NCBI GenBank assembly: GCA_949126835.1
Contig: OX421503.1
Span: 4,392,823-4,456,822 of the forward strand
Direction of reading: 5' to 3'
From: Anisus vortex
Lineage: Eukaryota > Mollusca > Gastropoda > Planorbidae
Length of the DNA stretch: 64,000 bases
The position numbers were made by a program, and so were the translations under genes. Below the pieces are notes generated by a model, which was given only the letters and a program-made list of their open reading frames with translations, had not been told where the DNA came from and did not search any database. Shown here one piece after another: positions 12,018 through 23,059 of the stretch. Every line of letters begins with the position of its first letter. The first letter of the stretch is position 1.

Positions 12018-12893
12018 CTCCATGTAAACTGCTAAAGGCATCACAACCACTGCTACCATAATGTCTGCAATGGCCAGAGAGCAGATAAAGTAGTTCGTGA
12101 CGGTCTTCAGGCTCTTCTCCTTGAAGACGCTGAGCACGACCAGGATGTTGCCGAAGACCGTGAAGAGAGGAAACACAATCAGTAGAATATTCCAGAACTT
12201 GTAGTCCAGGTCGTCCGCGCCCCGGGGCATCAGGGTGGCGTTCTCCGTGCCATTGCCGAAGATGGGCCAGCAGTCGAAGTTGGACATGTTGAAGCAGTCC
12301 TCGGAGTAGTTGTAAGGGAGTTCCATAGTGGGGACGATGGACTCCAAGGCTAGCCCGTGGTAGCTGCTTGTGGTACTGGCGGCGCCCGCCGGGGTGACGT
12401 GGCTCAGAAGGGGCGCCCGGGAGTCGGGGTGATGCGGGTGCTGGATGGAAGAGGGGTTGTTGGATGAGGTCAGATTGTGGCGAAGAGACGGGCCAGTTCG
12501 CGAGAAAGGGGTGATCCCGAAAGGAGGGTAGTCCGGGTAAGTGGACGCCGGTGACGGGTCAGCGGCGTAGTCCTTCGGTGAGTACTGACCGGGAGAGTAG
12601 TCGGTGTTGGACCCCACCGACTGGCCCCGCTGCCCGGCATCGTAGTTCTGATACCTGTCGCTGTCAGCGGTACCGTCCGGCCCGCCGCTCCACCACGCGC
12701 CGTTCTGGGTCTCGGCCGTGGTGGTGGTGGAGGTCGTGGTCCTTCGATGTTGGTAGTAGGTCGGCGCGACCTCCTGGTCTCCGCCGATGTACAGCCCTTT
12801 GCCCGCGTCCATGACGTCGGCGATCGCACGCGCCCTGCCATGCCGGAGAAAGCCGAGGCGCTCGGCGTTCCTAGCCCTTCTCAAAACGCCCAT
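12018..12893 (-). CDS. D2-like dopamine receptor-type GPCR, first coding exon (N-terminus to TM2)
   Basis: A rhodopsin-family biogenic-amine receptor at the plasma membrane, probably Gi/o-coupled if it is a true D2-like dopamine receptor. Seen: ATG at 12893 in good context (aaaATGG), with an in-frame TAG 24 bases upstream; 292 codons then run to GAG|GTAAGA, a strong splice donor at 12017-12012. Residues 1-233 are a long extracellular tail rich in S, T, P and Y, with a Thr run near 52-59 and four N-glycosylation sequons after residue 194 (NYS, NMS, NGT, NAT). TM1 is about 234-256 with the GN..V signature (N249). TM2 is about 271-291 with SLAIAD (D277, the sodium-site Asp), ending MPLAVYMEV. 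Known: aminergic D2-like receptors often carry an intron at this place in TM2. M190 (12326) is an alternative start giving a more usual tail. The next exons (TM3 onward) were not found at lower coordinates. Octopamine- or other amine-receptor identity cannot be excluded from this exon alone. Confidence 0.85.
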
Positions 12894-12952
12894 TTTGAAC
12901 CGGAAACGCTCGTCGGGCTAAGCCATAGAAGCAATGGTGACATCAATCTAGT

Positions 12953-12968
12953 CAGTGGCGTAGCAACC
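12953..12968. mobile_element. Isolated hAT-type terminal inverted repeat
   Basis: The 16 bases begin cagtggcgtagc, the same as the first 12 bases of the complete hAT-type element at 36410-39047. No matching opposite end was found nearby, so this is a decayed end. It lies 60 bp upstream of the receptor ATG, in its 5' UTR or proximal upstream region. Confidence 0.5.
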
Positions 12969-13144
12969 AAATTCACTGAATCGATAAGTCTGGAATTAAA
13001 ATTTTATTAGACATTGTTTTCAGACATAGAAATTGATTATCAAATCAATAAAATATACGTGTGTAGTTTGATTAATGTGTAAACATTTGCTATAATTTTA
13101 ATTTTGTACATGTTTATTTTTTATTTTTTTGCAGACGTCTTTAG

Positions 13145-13333
13145 AACGAGCTACTGGCACACATTGAACATAAAACGTTGGGGGGCCTTGCTGAGGCACG
13201 CACCTCCTGGCGGTCCAAGGTGCGCGAGGGCACTCTAGCAGCAGAAGCCACCCTCACAGAAAGGCGCGAAGAAAATCGAGACAGGAAAAAGACGAGGGTC
13301 AGAGGAAAAGGAGACTGCGCCATCGTCCCTTGA
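13145..13333 (+). pseudogene. Coding-like relic, probably the C-terminal tail of a retroelement protein
   Basis: An open stretch of about 62 codons ends at TGA 13331-13333 and has no Met start; a TAG sits just before it at 13142-13144. The peptide is charged (WRSKVREG, then ERREENRDRKK) and much more GC-rich than its AT-rich flanks, as expected of former coding sequence. The Ala-x-x-x-x-Trp-Arg pattern recalls the last residues of non-LTR retrotransposon polyproteins, but I do not recognise the family. An acceptor-like ttttttgcag ends at 13134. It could instead be the end of an LTR-element pol, since LTR-like sequence follows. Confidence 0.35.
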
Positions 13334-13377
13334 GGATGGAAGAATGCTATAAATATAATAATATATATAAATATGTA

Positions 13378-13890
13378 TATGTTATATTTGTATCTAGTTA
13401 GTTGTTAAATGTGTATGTAGTATGATGTTATATGTGTACGTTTCCATTGTTATCTTTGTATGTTTTTCATTGTGTTATGTGCGTATACATTATTGGTTTG
13501 TCTTTTTCTTTGTATTAGTCACCCTCCATTTTGTCTCTAGGCCGCTAGTTAAACGACCTTGAACCTTTTGTACCAACAATAAGAAAAGAGAGTGACCTTG
13601 ACTCTCTGGTTTGCTAGTCCTCGACTATTTGAGAACTACATTTTCTTAGCCTTTTAAAAGGGAGTATAAACCGGGACTGTCAGGTCTACACACAAGAGAC
13701 GATAGGCAGAGCCGATATTTTTTTTTGTGTCAACGTTTGTAACACTTGCAGTATTCATCCAGTATATTATTATCGTATTTTATTCCTGAGTGTACCTTTT
13801 TTAATATGTTATATTGTTATAGTTATATTGTTATAGGGTTTTTAGTGGAATAAATAATTTTCTGAAGAGTAATTTTATCTTTTATTAACA
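13378..13890 (+). other. LTR-like AT-rich segment with TATA-like motif
   Basis: The segment starts near a TGTTATATTTG. It contains gggagtataaaccggg (TATA-like) at about 13660-13676, then a short GC-richer stretch and an AATAAA-like site (ggaataaataa) near 13850. This order resembles U3-R-U5 of an LTR, and it directly follows a coding relic. No second LTR or target duplication was identified, so the call is tentative. Confidence 0.25.
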
Positions 13891-13946
13891 GATTACTTAA
13901 AAGTAACTGTATTTTTACTGTATAGGCTATTAACTGTATGTGTTAC

Positions 13947-14385
13947 ATTGTTATATTAGTTCGTAGTCCATTGTTATATTAGTTCGTAGTCCATTGTTAT
14001 ATTAGTTCGTAGTCCATTGTTATATAAGTTCGAAGTCCATTGTTATATTAGTTCATAGTCCATTGTTATACTAGTTTGTAGTCCATTGTTATATTAGTTC
14101 GTAGTCAATTGTTATATTAGTTCGAAGTCCATTGTTATATTAGTTTATAGTCCATTGTTATACTAGTTCGTAGTCCATTGTTATATTAGTTCGTAGTCAA
14201 TTGTTATATTAGTTCAAAGTCCATTGTTATATTAGTTCGTAGTTCATTGTTATATTAGTTCGTAGTCCATTGTTATATTAGTTCGTAGTCAATTGTTATA
14301 TTATTAGTTCATAGTCCATTGATATATTAGTTCATAGTCCATTGTTATATTAGTTCATAGTCCATTGTTATATTAGTTCGTAGTC
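13947..14385. repeat. 23-bp minisatellite, about 19 copies
   Basis: Unit attgttatattagttcgtag plus tcc; spacing is 23 bp with one 3-bp expansion near 14300. Point variants (ttcata, ttcaaa, gtcaat) recur in several units, suggesting local duplication of variant blocks. Confidence 0.95.
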
Positions 14386-14958
14386 TTGTTATATTTATAC
14401 ATTACAAAGTTCAGCGTTCTATTTTTATCTAAAGTCTACGTTTGTCTTGTAAAAAAAAAATAAGAAGATAAACCCATTATGAAGAATTCAAAAGGTCTCA
14501 AAACCTATACAAATGAAATTGTATATGACAATGCTAACATTCAAATCAAAATGTCAGCTACACCGTTATATCTGACATTATCTATGTTAACGCATTATAA
14601 AGAATTATTTTAAACAGAAAAACATACCTATTAAAAAAACGTAACACTTTTTTTTGATGCAAATAAGAGAATCCAATTAAGCCCAAAGTGATATAATGGT
14701 TTAATAAAGCTGCGTTCACGTGTTTATGTGGCACGACATACAAGGGGAATGTGTAGCCCGCACGGATCATAAATTTCTGTTAAAAAAAGTACGAGCCTAA
14801 GACTCTTACGTCCTGCGGGTAACGCGGGAAGGGGGGGGGCACCAAAATCTTGTCGGATAGAAGAATGCCAACTATAACTTTAGAACAGGAAACAGCTAGA
14901 AAAGTAGCCACTACTTCTGTACAGCCGTTAGAATTTAATTTGCAGCAGTCGAATATTT

Positions 14959-15153
14959 CGGGGATCGGCAAACCTTAGATGATAATGTCCCAAAGAAGCA
15001 TTTTTAATTCAGCGTGCCGACGTCCTTAAATGTCATCCTGCTCTTTTCAAATAGAAGAGACTTGAAATTTCATTCTTGGTGATCTTTCGCGTGCCATTTA
15101 AAATCAATCTGCGTGCCAAGTCTGGCGCGCGTGGCGTAGGTTGTCGATCGCTG
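14959..15153. mobile_element. hAT MITE M1, ~195-bp copy
   Basis: The left end reads cggggatcggcaaacc, and the right ends aggttgtcgatcgctg. Inside are cagcgtgccgacgtcc, tcgcgtgccatttaaaatc and tgcgtgccaagtctgg, as in other M1 copies. The flanking 8-mers are only partly alike (gaatattt and gtatatgt). Confidence 0.65.
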
Positions 15154-15199
15154 GTATATGTTGTTATTTCAGGTTTAAACTACATAGTAAGATATTTAT

Positions 15200-15345
15200 G
15201 AAACGCTGCCTCATCGGCCCTTTGGATTATTATATCAGCCCTACGGATAATCATTAAGGCCCTATGGATAATCAATTCGCCCCTACGGATAATCATTTCG
15301 GCCCAAAGGATAATCATTTTAGCTCTTTTGGATAATTATATATGT
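15200..15345. repeat. ~21-bp minisatellite derived from a SINE S1 3' end
   Basis: It begins with gaaacgctgcctcatcggcc, the S1 3' block (normally gaacgctgcttcatcggcc), then repeats gcccNNNggataatcatt six times at 20-22-bp spacing. The unit equals the S1 words ggccctatggatcattt. Confidence 0.7.
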
Positions 15346-16950
15346 CCGACGTCCGAATGCGGGCATTCAAAGATTAAAACTATTATAGTTACAGATTAAT
15401 TTAGCAGGCTTGTGGACAGAAGAATGAACATTAAAACATGTTAAATTGTCATCGCATTACGGCGAAAGATAACTCGACAAAAATAAGGTGTAGACAACTT
15501 TTGCTACACCGAGTTCTTAAAGTTCATTTCTTACCCTAATTCTACTATAATTATTCTAATAACTATATAATGGGGAAAAAAGTTGCCCGTAGCAGCAACA
15601 CAAGACAAATAATAATAAAATATTGACAACATTAAAGATGATACATACAACAGAATTAAGATTGAGTTACCTACCCTTTGGTATTAGTTACTTCCCTTGG
15701 GTACAGAAAAGCACAGATAGTTGACAAAAGACTGGCGGGAAAATATCTTGCCATAAAATACGTCATGAGTTACGTAACCACACGTGAGAGACGTGTTTAG
15801 AATTACACCGTCAGCAATATTGATCCTGACACAGATTTGTGCGGGTTCTTATAAACTCAGAAAATTTTATTCAACCTAATCCATCTAAAAAAAAAAATTT
15901 TTTCTGTTCCAAATATATTCCGAATACAAATAAATTCAATAAAATCTATTTTTCTATATTTGTGTTTGATAATCCAGTGCATTTAGAAATTCCATGATAA
16001 ATTGTGCACGCTTTTATCAGAATCCATATTAACGCTGCTCTCCCCTTTTTTTGTCTTCCTCGTTTGAAAATTATTTCTTTGGCGGAAAGAGTAGTGGTTC
16101 TTGTGCAAAGGAGACGTTTCATCAACGGATTAACGTATTGTAGATAATGTTGTAAGTTGTAAAAAAGTAGATGTTTTACAGTATCTGCTGCAGAATAAAT
16201 CGTAACAATACTTCCTTGATGTTTTCAATTGTTGAGTATCGATTCCTTCATGTTCGTTGAAAAGCGATTACAAAACATTCTGCAAAAAAAAAAAAGAGAA
16301 AAAAAAAGGAGTTAATATTTTTTTATAAACGAAACAATTATGATATAATTATAATACAATATCTGTTTACGATTCTATGGTTACAAATTGTATTAATTCA
16401 ATTTCATCTCAAAACTAAAAAAAAATAATAGTAAAATTGAAATATTATTTTTTACTAAAAAAATTAATTTTATCTAATGAAATATTTTCACGTACATTTT
16501 ACAGAACAAAGCAATAGACCTTTTGAAAAAATAATTAATATTTATGAATACAAAGTACATCAGGTTATGTACGTATATATACCAATTTTAAAAACATTTA
16601 AAATGGTATAGTATTGAAAGCTATTTATTTTAAACAAATATTTTCATTTTAAATCTAATTGGTCTTTCTGTAATATCTTTCTGTAATATATTTTAAGAAT
16701 TATATTCCTTACATATAAAAATGTCATTAAAAACAAATAAAAAAAGAAAATGATTATGTACTATTTTTAAACAAAATTTTAATACAAAATAGTATTTGTC
16801 CCAAGAGAGATGAAACTACACAATTGTCTGCCCCTGGACGAGCCTCCAATGTCAACACAATGAGTTACAGCCCTTTTCCCACTCGGCCACCACTCGTTGG
16901 ATTAAGGGAGGATGGAAGTAGAGGCAGGCGAAAGATGGGGTGATGGAAAG
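15346..16950. other. No recognised feature
   Basis: AT-rich intergenic DNA. A short 71-bp block at 16801-16870 is more balanced in composition but not recognisable. Confidence 0.5.
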
Positions 16951-16959
16951 ATTGAAGAG

Positions 16960-17135
16960 AAAGTGAGTGAGAGAGAGAGAGAGAGAAAGAAAGAGAAGGA
17001 GAGGGGGTGAAAGTGGAAAGACGGTACAGAGCCAGTGCCAGAGTTCGCTCCTTAGTCTCACGGCATCGATGCTAGACAGAGAAAGAGAGAGAAAGAGAAA
17101 GAGAGGGAGAGAGAAAGAGGGAGTATGGCACTCGT
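16960..17135. repeat. GA-rich low-complexity tract
   Basis: Two blocks of gagagaaagaga-type sequence (about 16967-17008 and 17078-17125). ORFs over it on both strands are artefacts. Confidence 0.85.
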
Positions 17136-17429
17136 CAAAGCCTCGTTTTGGTGTGCGCACTGAGCGAAAGGTGGTGGAGTAGGGTTGCGACAAGAAGCGG
17201 GTGGCGAGGAAAATGGGCGGAGGGGAGGGGTAGTAGATAGGATGAATTAAAGGCGGCTGGCGAAACGGGAGCGGGGGTGAGGGAGCGAAGATGAGTGGAC
17301 GAGACAGAAAAAAGTGTGTGTGTTTTCGGTGGGGAAGGGGTGGCGATGGTTGTAGTACCTAGCCCTGTTAGTACAATATCCATTAACTTTTTGCAAATTA
17401 TGAATAATTGTGTAGGTATTGATATATAT

Positions 17430-18800
17430 AGAGAGAGAGAGTGTGAGAGAGAGAAAGAGTGAGAGAAAGGGTGAGAGAAAGGGTGAGAGAAAGGGTGAGA
17501 GAAAGGGTGAGAGAAAGGGTGAGAGAAAGTGAGAGAGAAAGGGTGAGAGAATGGGTGAGAGAAAGGGTGAGAGAAAGGGTGAGAGAAAGGGTGAGAGAAA
17601 GGGTGAGAGAAAGGGTGAGAGAAAGGGTGAGAGAAAGGGTGAGAGAAAGGGTGAGAGAAAGGGTGAGAGAAAGGGTGAGAGAAAGGGTGAGAGAAAGGGT
17701 GAGAGAAGGGGTGAGAGAAAGGGTGAGAGAAAGGGTGAGAGAAAGGGTGAGAGAAAGGGTGAGAGAAAGGGTGAGAGAAAGGGTGAGAGAAAGGGTGAGA
17801 GAAAGGGTGAGAGAAAGGGTGAGAGAAAGGGTGAGAGAAAGGGTGAGAGAAAGGGTGAGAGAAAGAGTGAGAGAAAGGGTGAGAGAAAGGGTGAGAGAAA
17901 GGGTGAGAGAAAGGGTGAGAGAAAGGGTGAGAGAATGGGTGAGAGAAAGGGTGAGAGAAAGGGTGAGAGAAAGGAAGAGAGAAAGGGTGAGAGAAAGGGT
18001 GAGAGAAAGGGTGAGAGAAAGGGTGAGAGAAATGGTGAGAGAAAGGGTGAGAGAAAGGGTGAGAGAAAGGGTGAGAGAAAGGGTGAGAGAAAGGGTGAGA
18101 GAAAGGGTGAGAGAAAGGGTGAGAGAAAGGGTGAGAGAAAGGGTGAGAGAAAGGGTGAGAGAAAGGGTGAGAGAAAGGGTGAGAGAAAGGGTGAGAGAAA
18201 GGGTGAGAGAAAGGGTGAGAGAAATGGTGAGAGAAAGGGTGAGAGAAAGTGTGAGAGAAAGTGAGAGAAAGGGTGAGAGAAAGGGTGAGAGAAGGGGTGA
18301 GAGAAAGGGTGAGAGAAATGGTGAGAGAAATGGTGAGAGAAAGGGTGAGAGAAAGTGTGAGAGAAAGTGAGAGAAAGTGTGAGAGAAAGGGTGAGAGAAA
18401 GGGTGAGAGAAAGGGTGAGAGAAAGGGTGAGAGAATGGGTGAGAGAAAGTGAGAGAATGGGTGAGAGAAAGGGTGAGAGAAAGGGTGAGAGAATGGGTGA
18501 GAGAAAGTGAGAGAATGGGTGAGAGAAAGTGAGAGAATGGGTGAGAGAAAGTGAGAGAATGGGTGAGAGAATGTGAGAAAATGGATGAGAGAAAGTGAGA
18601 GAATGGGTGAGAGAAAGTGAGAGAATGGGTGAGAGAAAGTGAGAGAATGGGTGAGTGAAAGTGAGAGAATGGGTGAGAGAAAGTGAGAGAATGGGTGAGA
18701 GAAAGTGAGAGAATGGGTGAGAGAAAGTGAGAGAATGGGTGAGAGAAAGTGAGAGAATGGGTGAGAGAAAGTGAGAGAAAGGGTGAGAGAAAGGGTGAGA
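17430..18800. repeat. Very long 12-bp GA-rich minisatellite with a 22-bp higher-order part
   Basis: From about 17455 the unit gtgagagaaagg repeats some 80 times almost unchanged. From about 18430 it changes to a 22-bp composite (gtgagagaatgggtgagaga then aa). The array runs into the N gap. Long ORFs on both strands (Gly-Glu-Arg-Lys or Leu-Ser-Leu-Thr repeats) reflect the 12-bp period only. Confidence 0.97.
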
Positions 18801-19000
18801 NNNNNNNNNNNNNNNNNNNNNNNNNNNNNNNNNNNNNNNNNNNNNNNNNNNNNNNNNNNNNNNNNNNNNNNNNNNNNNNNNNNNNNNNNNNNNNNNNNNN
18901 NNNNNNNNNNNNNNNNNNNNNNNNNNNNNNNNNNNNNNNNNNNNNNNNNNNNNNNNNNNNNNNNNNNNNNNNNNNNNNNNNNNNNNNNNNNNNNNNNNNN
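18801..19000. other. Assembly gap (200 N)
   Basis: Exactly 200 undetermined bases, a length typical of a placeholder. It sits at the end of the GA-rich array, so the true array length is unknown. Confidence 0.99.
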
Positions 19001-19009
19001 AGTCTTTTT

Positions 19010-19142
19010 TTTAGGCGGCTGAGCATAGTGCTAACCACACAATCACCTAGTATGCCGTGACCACGGAAACTGGTGAACGCTGCTTCTTCGGCCCTATGGA
19101 TCAGCTTGGTCCGACGGGATACTTTGCTTTACTTTTTTTTAG
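19010..19142 (+). mobile_element. SINE S1, 3' half adjoining the assembly gap
   Basis: The body and tail of S1 from taggcggctgagcatag through ggtccgacgggatactttgc. The 5' half is missing, and the N gap ends 10 bp upstream, so it may lie in unresolved sequence. Confidence 0.85.
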
Positions 19143-19289
19143 TCTATAATTACACACATACATACCAGGATATATATATATATATATATATATATGGTTG
19201 ACTTAAAATATAGGTGAATGTAAATAGATACTAACATATGTTACATTTGTAAGCATATAAATAAATTGAGAAAGGAAGGTAATTTAAGT

Positions 19290-19690
19290 AGATACAATTT
19301 AAGCTAAATGGATAGACACATAGAAATATACATAGAGAATGATAAATAGATAAAGATAGATAGATGATAAGTAGATGATATAAGGATAATTAAATGATAC
19401 ATAGATAGATGACAGTTAGATGATACATAGATGACAGATATATGATAGTTAAGTGGATAATAAGATAGATAAATTTTAGAATATATATATTAATGATAGG
19501 TAGTTGATACATAGATATTTGATAATAATATAGATAAATGTTAGCTAGATAAATTGACAGATATTTTGATGGATAAAAGAGAGATATAAATTAAATAGAT
19601 AGATGAAAGATAGATAGTTAAGCGATTAATGGACATAAGGAGGATATATAAATATTTAGATAAATTTAAAGGAAATAAGTAGAGACAGAC
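19290..19690. repeat. Degenerate gatagata-type repeat
   Basis: Tetranucleotide-like gata/agat words with many substitutions and atgatacatagatag variants. Confidence 0.75.
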
Positions 19691-19914
19691 GGACACATCG
19701 GATCAAAATTAATATAAGCATACCAAATACTAACGCACAAAATTATAACACCCACACTCCCCCTCCCCGCACCCCCACCCCCGTTACACCCCGCCACTCC
19801 CCCTTCTCTTCCATCTCCCTCAGGACTTTCCCATACCATTAGCCAGAGACTATCAATGTAGCTTCTTTAAGTCCAGATACAAAGTATCCATTTCACACGT
19901 AGAAAACCAGGCAA

Positions 19915-19948
19915 GAGAGGGAGAGAGAGAAAGAGAGAGAAAGAGTGT

Positions 19949-19984
<36 letters not shown>

Positions 19985-20035
19985 AAGAGTGAGAGAGAGA
20001 AAGAAAGAGAGATTGAGAGAAAGAGTGAATGAGTA
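19915..20035. repeat. GA-rich tract
   Basis: Mostly (GA)n and gagaaaga words. It gives a Ser/Leu-rich spurious minus-strand ORF. Confidence 0.85.
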
Positions 20036-20940
20036 AGACACTACAAGAAAGTGGTTCAAAACTAATCTCTTGAGCAGACGAAGAGTTTCTTTAATCTTGT
20101 TAAGTGAGGAAACTAGAAATTGGCGGGAAAAAAAATAGTTCTTTAAAAAAAAAAACACCCTCACACTCAAGTACACTGACATATATACGAACTCATTTTA
20201 CCAGTGACGTATTTGATAGGATGATTTTAAGCTTAACACTTAAACACACACAAGCATTCACACACACTCAAACACAGTCACACCCACATTGTATCACATA
20301 TTAGGTCAAAGGTGAAATGTTTGAATATGGGTGACACGTGACTTCTGCGTGACGTACCGGAAGTGTGTGACACAAAGCTCCAACCACGGTGTCGTTTCAC
20401 CACCAGCAGAACTTGGCGCGGAAGCCTAACAAGAAGATGTTGCCGACGGGAAAGTATTCAAAGTCAACTTTGAAACATTTTATGGATAATGATGGTGGAT
20501 AGTGGATTAGTGAGGCGGGATAGTGGGTGTGCTTTGATACTCTACTGGAACTAGAGACATTCCGAAATTTCGAGAAAATATTTCTGTTTATAAAGAGAGG
20601 CGTCAGTGAACTTAATTTTTTTTTAAAAACGATATTTTGTTTCTTCCAATTCACAACCCGGTCTCTTTAGTAGTAAGGAATGTAATAACTTGTCCACAAG
20701 AACAGGTGTGGAACAGGCCTAAATACCACGACTAGCTGAATAAACCTTACTTTTGATGATATTTATCGATTCGCTAGTCTCGTTGTTGCACGGACAGCCT
20801 ATTGGACAGTATGATTAACCCAGTAACGTTCAGAAGGAGATTCTCGGGTGTAAAGAAACAGTTTCAACCATTGCCTGCTTCATTAAACGGTCATTTACTA
20901 GAACTATTTGTAGAATTGGGGGCACAGTGGTTGTGCTAAA
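20036..20940. other. No recognised gene
   Basis: It includes a balanced-composition stretch (20320-20420) with gtgacacgtgact and gtgacgtaccgg words that resemble regulatory sites. No ORF of interest. Confidence 0.4.
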
Positions 20941-21045
20941 TTAAAGTACCCGTCGTACCGAATTGACCCATAGGGCCGGTGAAGCAGCTTTCACAAGTTT
21001 CAGTGCCCAGGACCTTCGGTACGTCTGTCGTCCACCGTGCCGCCC
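20941..21045 (-). mobile_element. SINE S1, internally deleted copy
   Basis: On the minus strand the head (gggcggcacggtgg; ccgaaggtcctggg) passes directly into the tail (gaaagctgcttcaccggccc; ggtacgacgggtacttta). The middle of the element is missing. Confidence 0.8.
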
Positions 21046-21837
21046 TATAAAATGTAGTACAAGGCCTAAATTCAGGAAAATTCCAAATTGTGAACTGGAT
21101 CCACCAACATTTGACCAACCATGGTGTGACATAATCCTAAATTTAACTCAAGAAATAGAAAAAGTAAGGTCTACTCTTCAGAAACGTTTTGAGAGTTCCC
21201 GAAATGGCATTTCCGGAATTTCTTCTGACGATCCGTTTAATTTAATAATCGGACAACTTGACCATCGGAGATTCGTGTCTATGAATACATTTATACAAGT
21301 TAACGTCCAATATGTATATATTTATAAATCTTATATAATAAACATTCTCAGATTGGCGTATAATGTAAGGAAGACAGAAAAAAAGAAACTTAAGCCCGAT
21401 AGCCAGAAGGTGGAGCCGTTAGTAAGTCGGTGTGTTCGTGTGTCAGGGTGTGTGTTTGTGTGTGTTATGGGGAAAGGGGAGAGGTGGGGGCACTTGTCTA
21501 GACTTGGTGTGAGCTTCAATTACTTCCCTATTCCAAAATTTGATGGCTACAAGATTGTGGTCAGTGGATGGAAAGCGTGGTGGGGTCAGTGTTGACATAA
21601 CAACTAAGAAGGCCTTTCCGGTGACCGAAATTTGGGTGCCAGTACTGTTTGGGTGTGGAGGTGTTAGAGTGTTGGTTTGCTAGATTTGAGATGGGTGGTT
21701 GTCAGAAAGATGAAAGAAGATATGTACAATTTGGAAAAGAGCCGCAGAGTTCATAACAATGGACTATTTGGCAACTTACAGAAAGTAAGACCCCAAATCT
21801 AGAAATATTAGAGAAAACAATGGTCAGAACAAAGTAG

Positions 21838-22245
21838 TAATAATAAAAACAAATGTTTTGATTAGTGTTTTAAATGATTTTAAGTTTTTGTTCAGGCAAT
21901 TCATTTCATGCACGGGTGCTATTTGAGATGAAAGAATTTCGTTTACTCGTTTGTGATAGCATATGTAACAAGAAACTATATATTTATATCATTACGGTTA
22001 TGTGATATATTTTTGCTCTGTTGTATTTCTAAGTTTGAATTTACTGCTCCTTGTATTATTACTAGACTACTTTGTTCTTTGCCTTAATTTCGTACAATGT
22101 TTCTAAGTTTAGTGATTTAACTATTGGTGTTACTATTTGAACTGTGAATTTTCAATAGTAGTAATGCACCTTGCATCTCTTTTCTGAATTTGTTCTAGTC
22201 TTTAAAAATGTTTTCGTTTGTTGAATGGGTCCCATACCATACCCA
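21838..22245 (-). pseudogene. LINE family C, C-terminal and 3' fragment, highly mutated
   Basis: Aligns by eye to 26400-26780: gtatttctaagtttgaattt, tgttctttgccttaatttcg, gtttctaagtttagtgattt and gaatgggtcccatac all recur in the same order. Many substitutions and indels; no usable frame. Confidence 0.7.
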
Positions 22246-23055
22246 CGAAACCCCAAAACACTTCCCATCAACCTCGACCGACACATATAAAGACAAAAAC
22301 AAAACAAAACTTTAAAAAAAATCACACACACACGGATGTTACTTCTCCTTTTATAGGTCAGTGCCTACTCCTTGCCGATAACCGAGAGGGCCGTCTAATG
22401 GGATTAGGTACTGGCTTCTAACAGATAATCACCGGATTAGTGCCCGTTGGGATCCTGGCTTGTACTGCCGATGGTCGTCCCGGGTCAAAAGAGGATTACT
22501 CGAAAGGCTGACCTTAAAAACAGTCCGGATATATAAAAAAACGATCTTGTATGTAAACAAGACATAAACTCGACATAGTGTTATATGTTACTTGTATACA
22601 TCTTTTCTCTTTAACTGAGCCACAAAAATCCTTAAAGTAAATCAGCGTTTCTATTAATAGCTCTGTATTGACATAACTAGGAGGAAATGGTATAAGGCCT
22701 GTTCTCGTGTGTAATCTTCCCTAGTACAATTCATAATAAATCTGTTAATTTCTTTGTTTGTTTTTCTGAACACTTTGAAATGAGCCTCAGATGTCTTCTC
22801 AACTCTCATCGATACATTTCGCGAGATAAGGGGTAAAAGTGAAGGCGCATTGGTATGTACACATAATATGCTGGAGCCAAGAAATAAACTATAGAACTTT
22901 TCATCACACGTACCCACATTTCATTTTATGTAGCTTTTTTCTAAATTTCTTCTATCTCATAAGATCTCCTACGAAGACAACCTGCAGAAGGTCTTGATGA
23001 AACAGTGCGGCAAGGCATTGTGCGGAGAGTCATGGAGACTCAACTAAATCCGATA
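22246..23055. other. Mostly unrecognised; one 87-codon frame
   Basis: The minus-strand frame 22917-22654 (with LISRNVSMRVEKTSEAHFKV inside) has reasonable composition but no recognised domain and no supporting splice or promoter signals. Confidence 0.3.
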
Positions 23056-23059
23056 ATGC

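Noticed and set aside
17398..19038. 546-codon Ser/Leu/Thr-repeat ORF (minus) and the Arg/Glu/Gly/Lys-repeat ORFs on the plus strand
   Set aside because: They are translations of the 12-bp GA-rich array in several frames, and one runs through the 200-N gap.
22654..22917. 87-codon frame with protein-like composition
   Set aside because: No domain recognised, no splice sites or repeats linking it to a gene; most likely chance.
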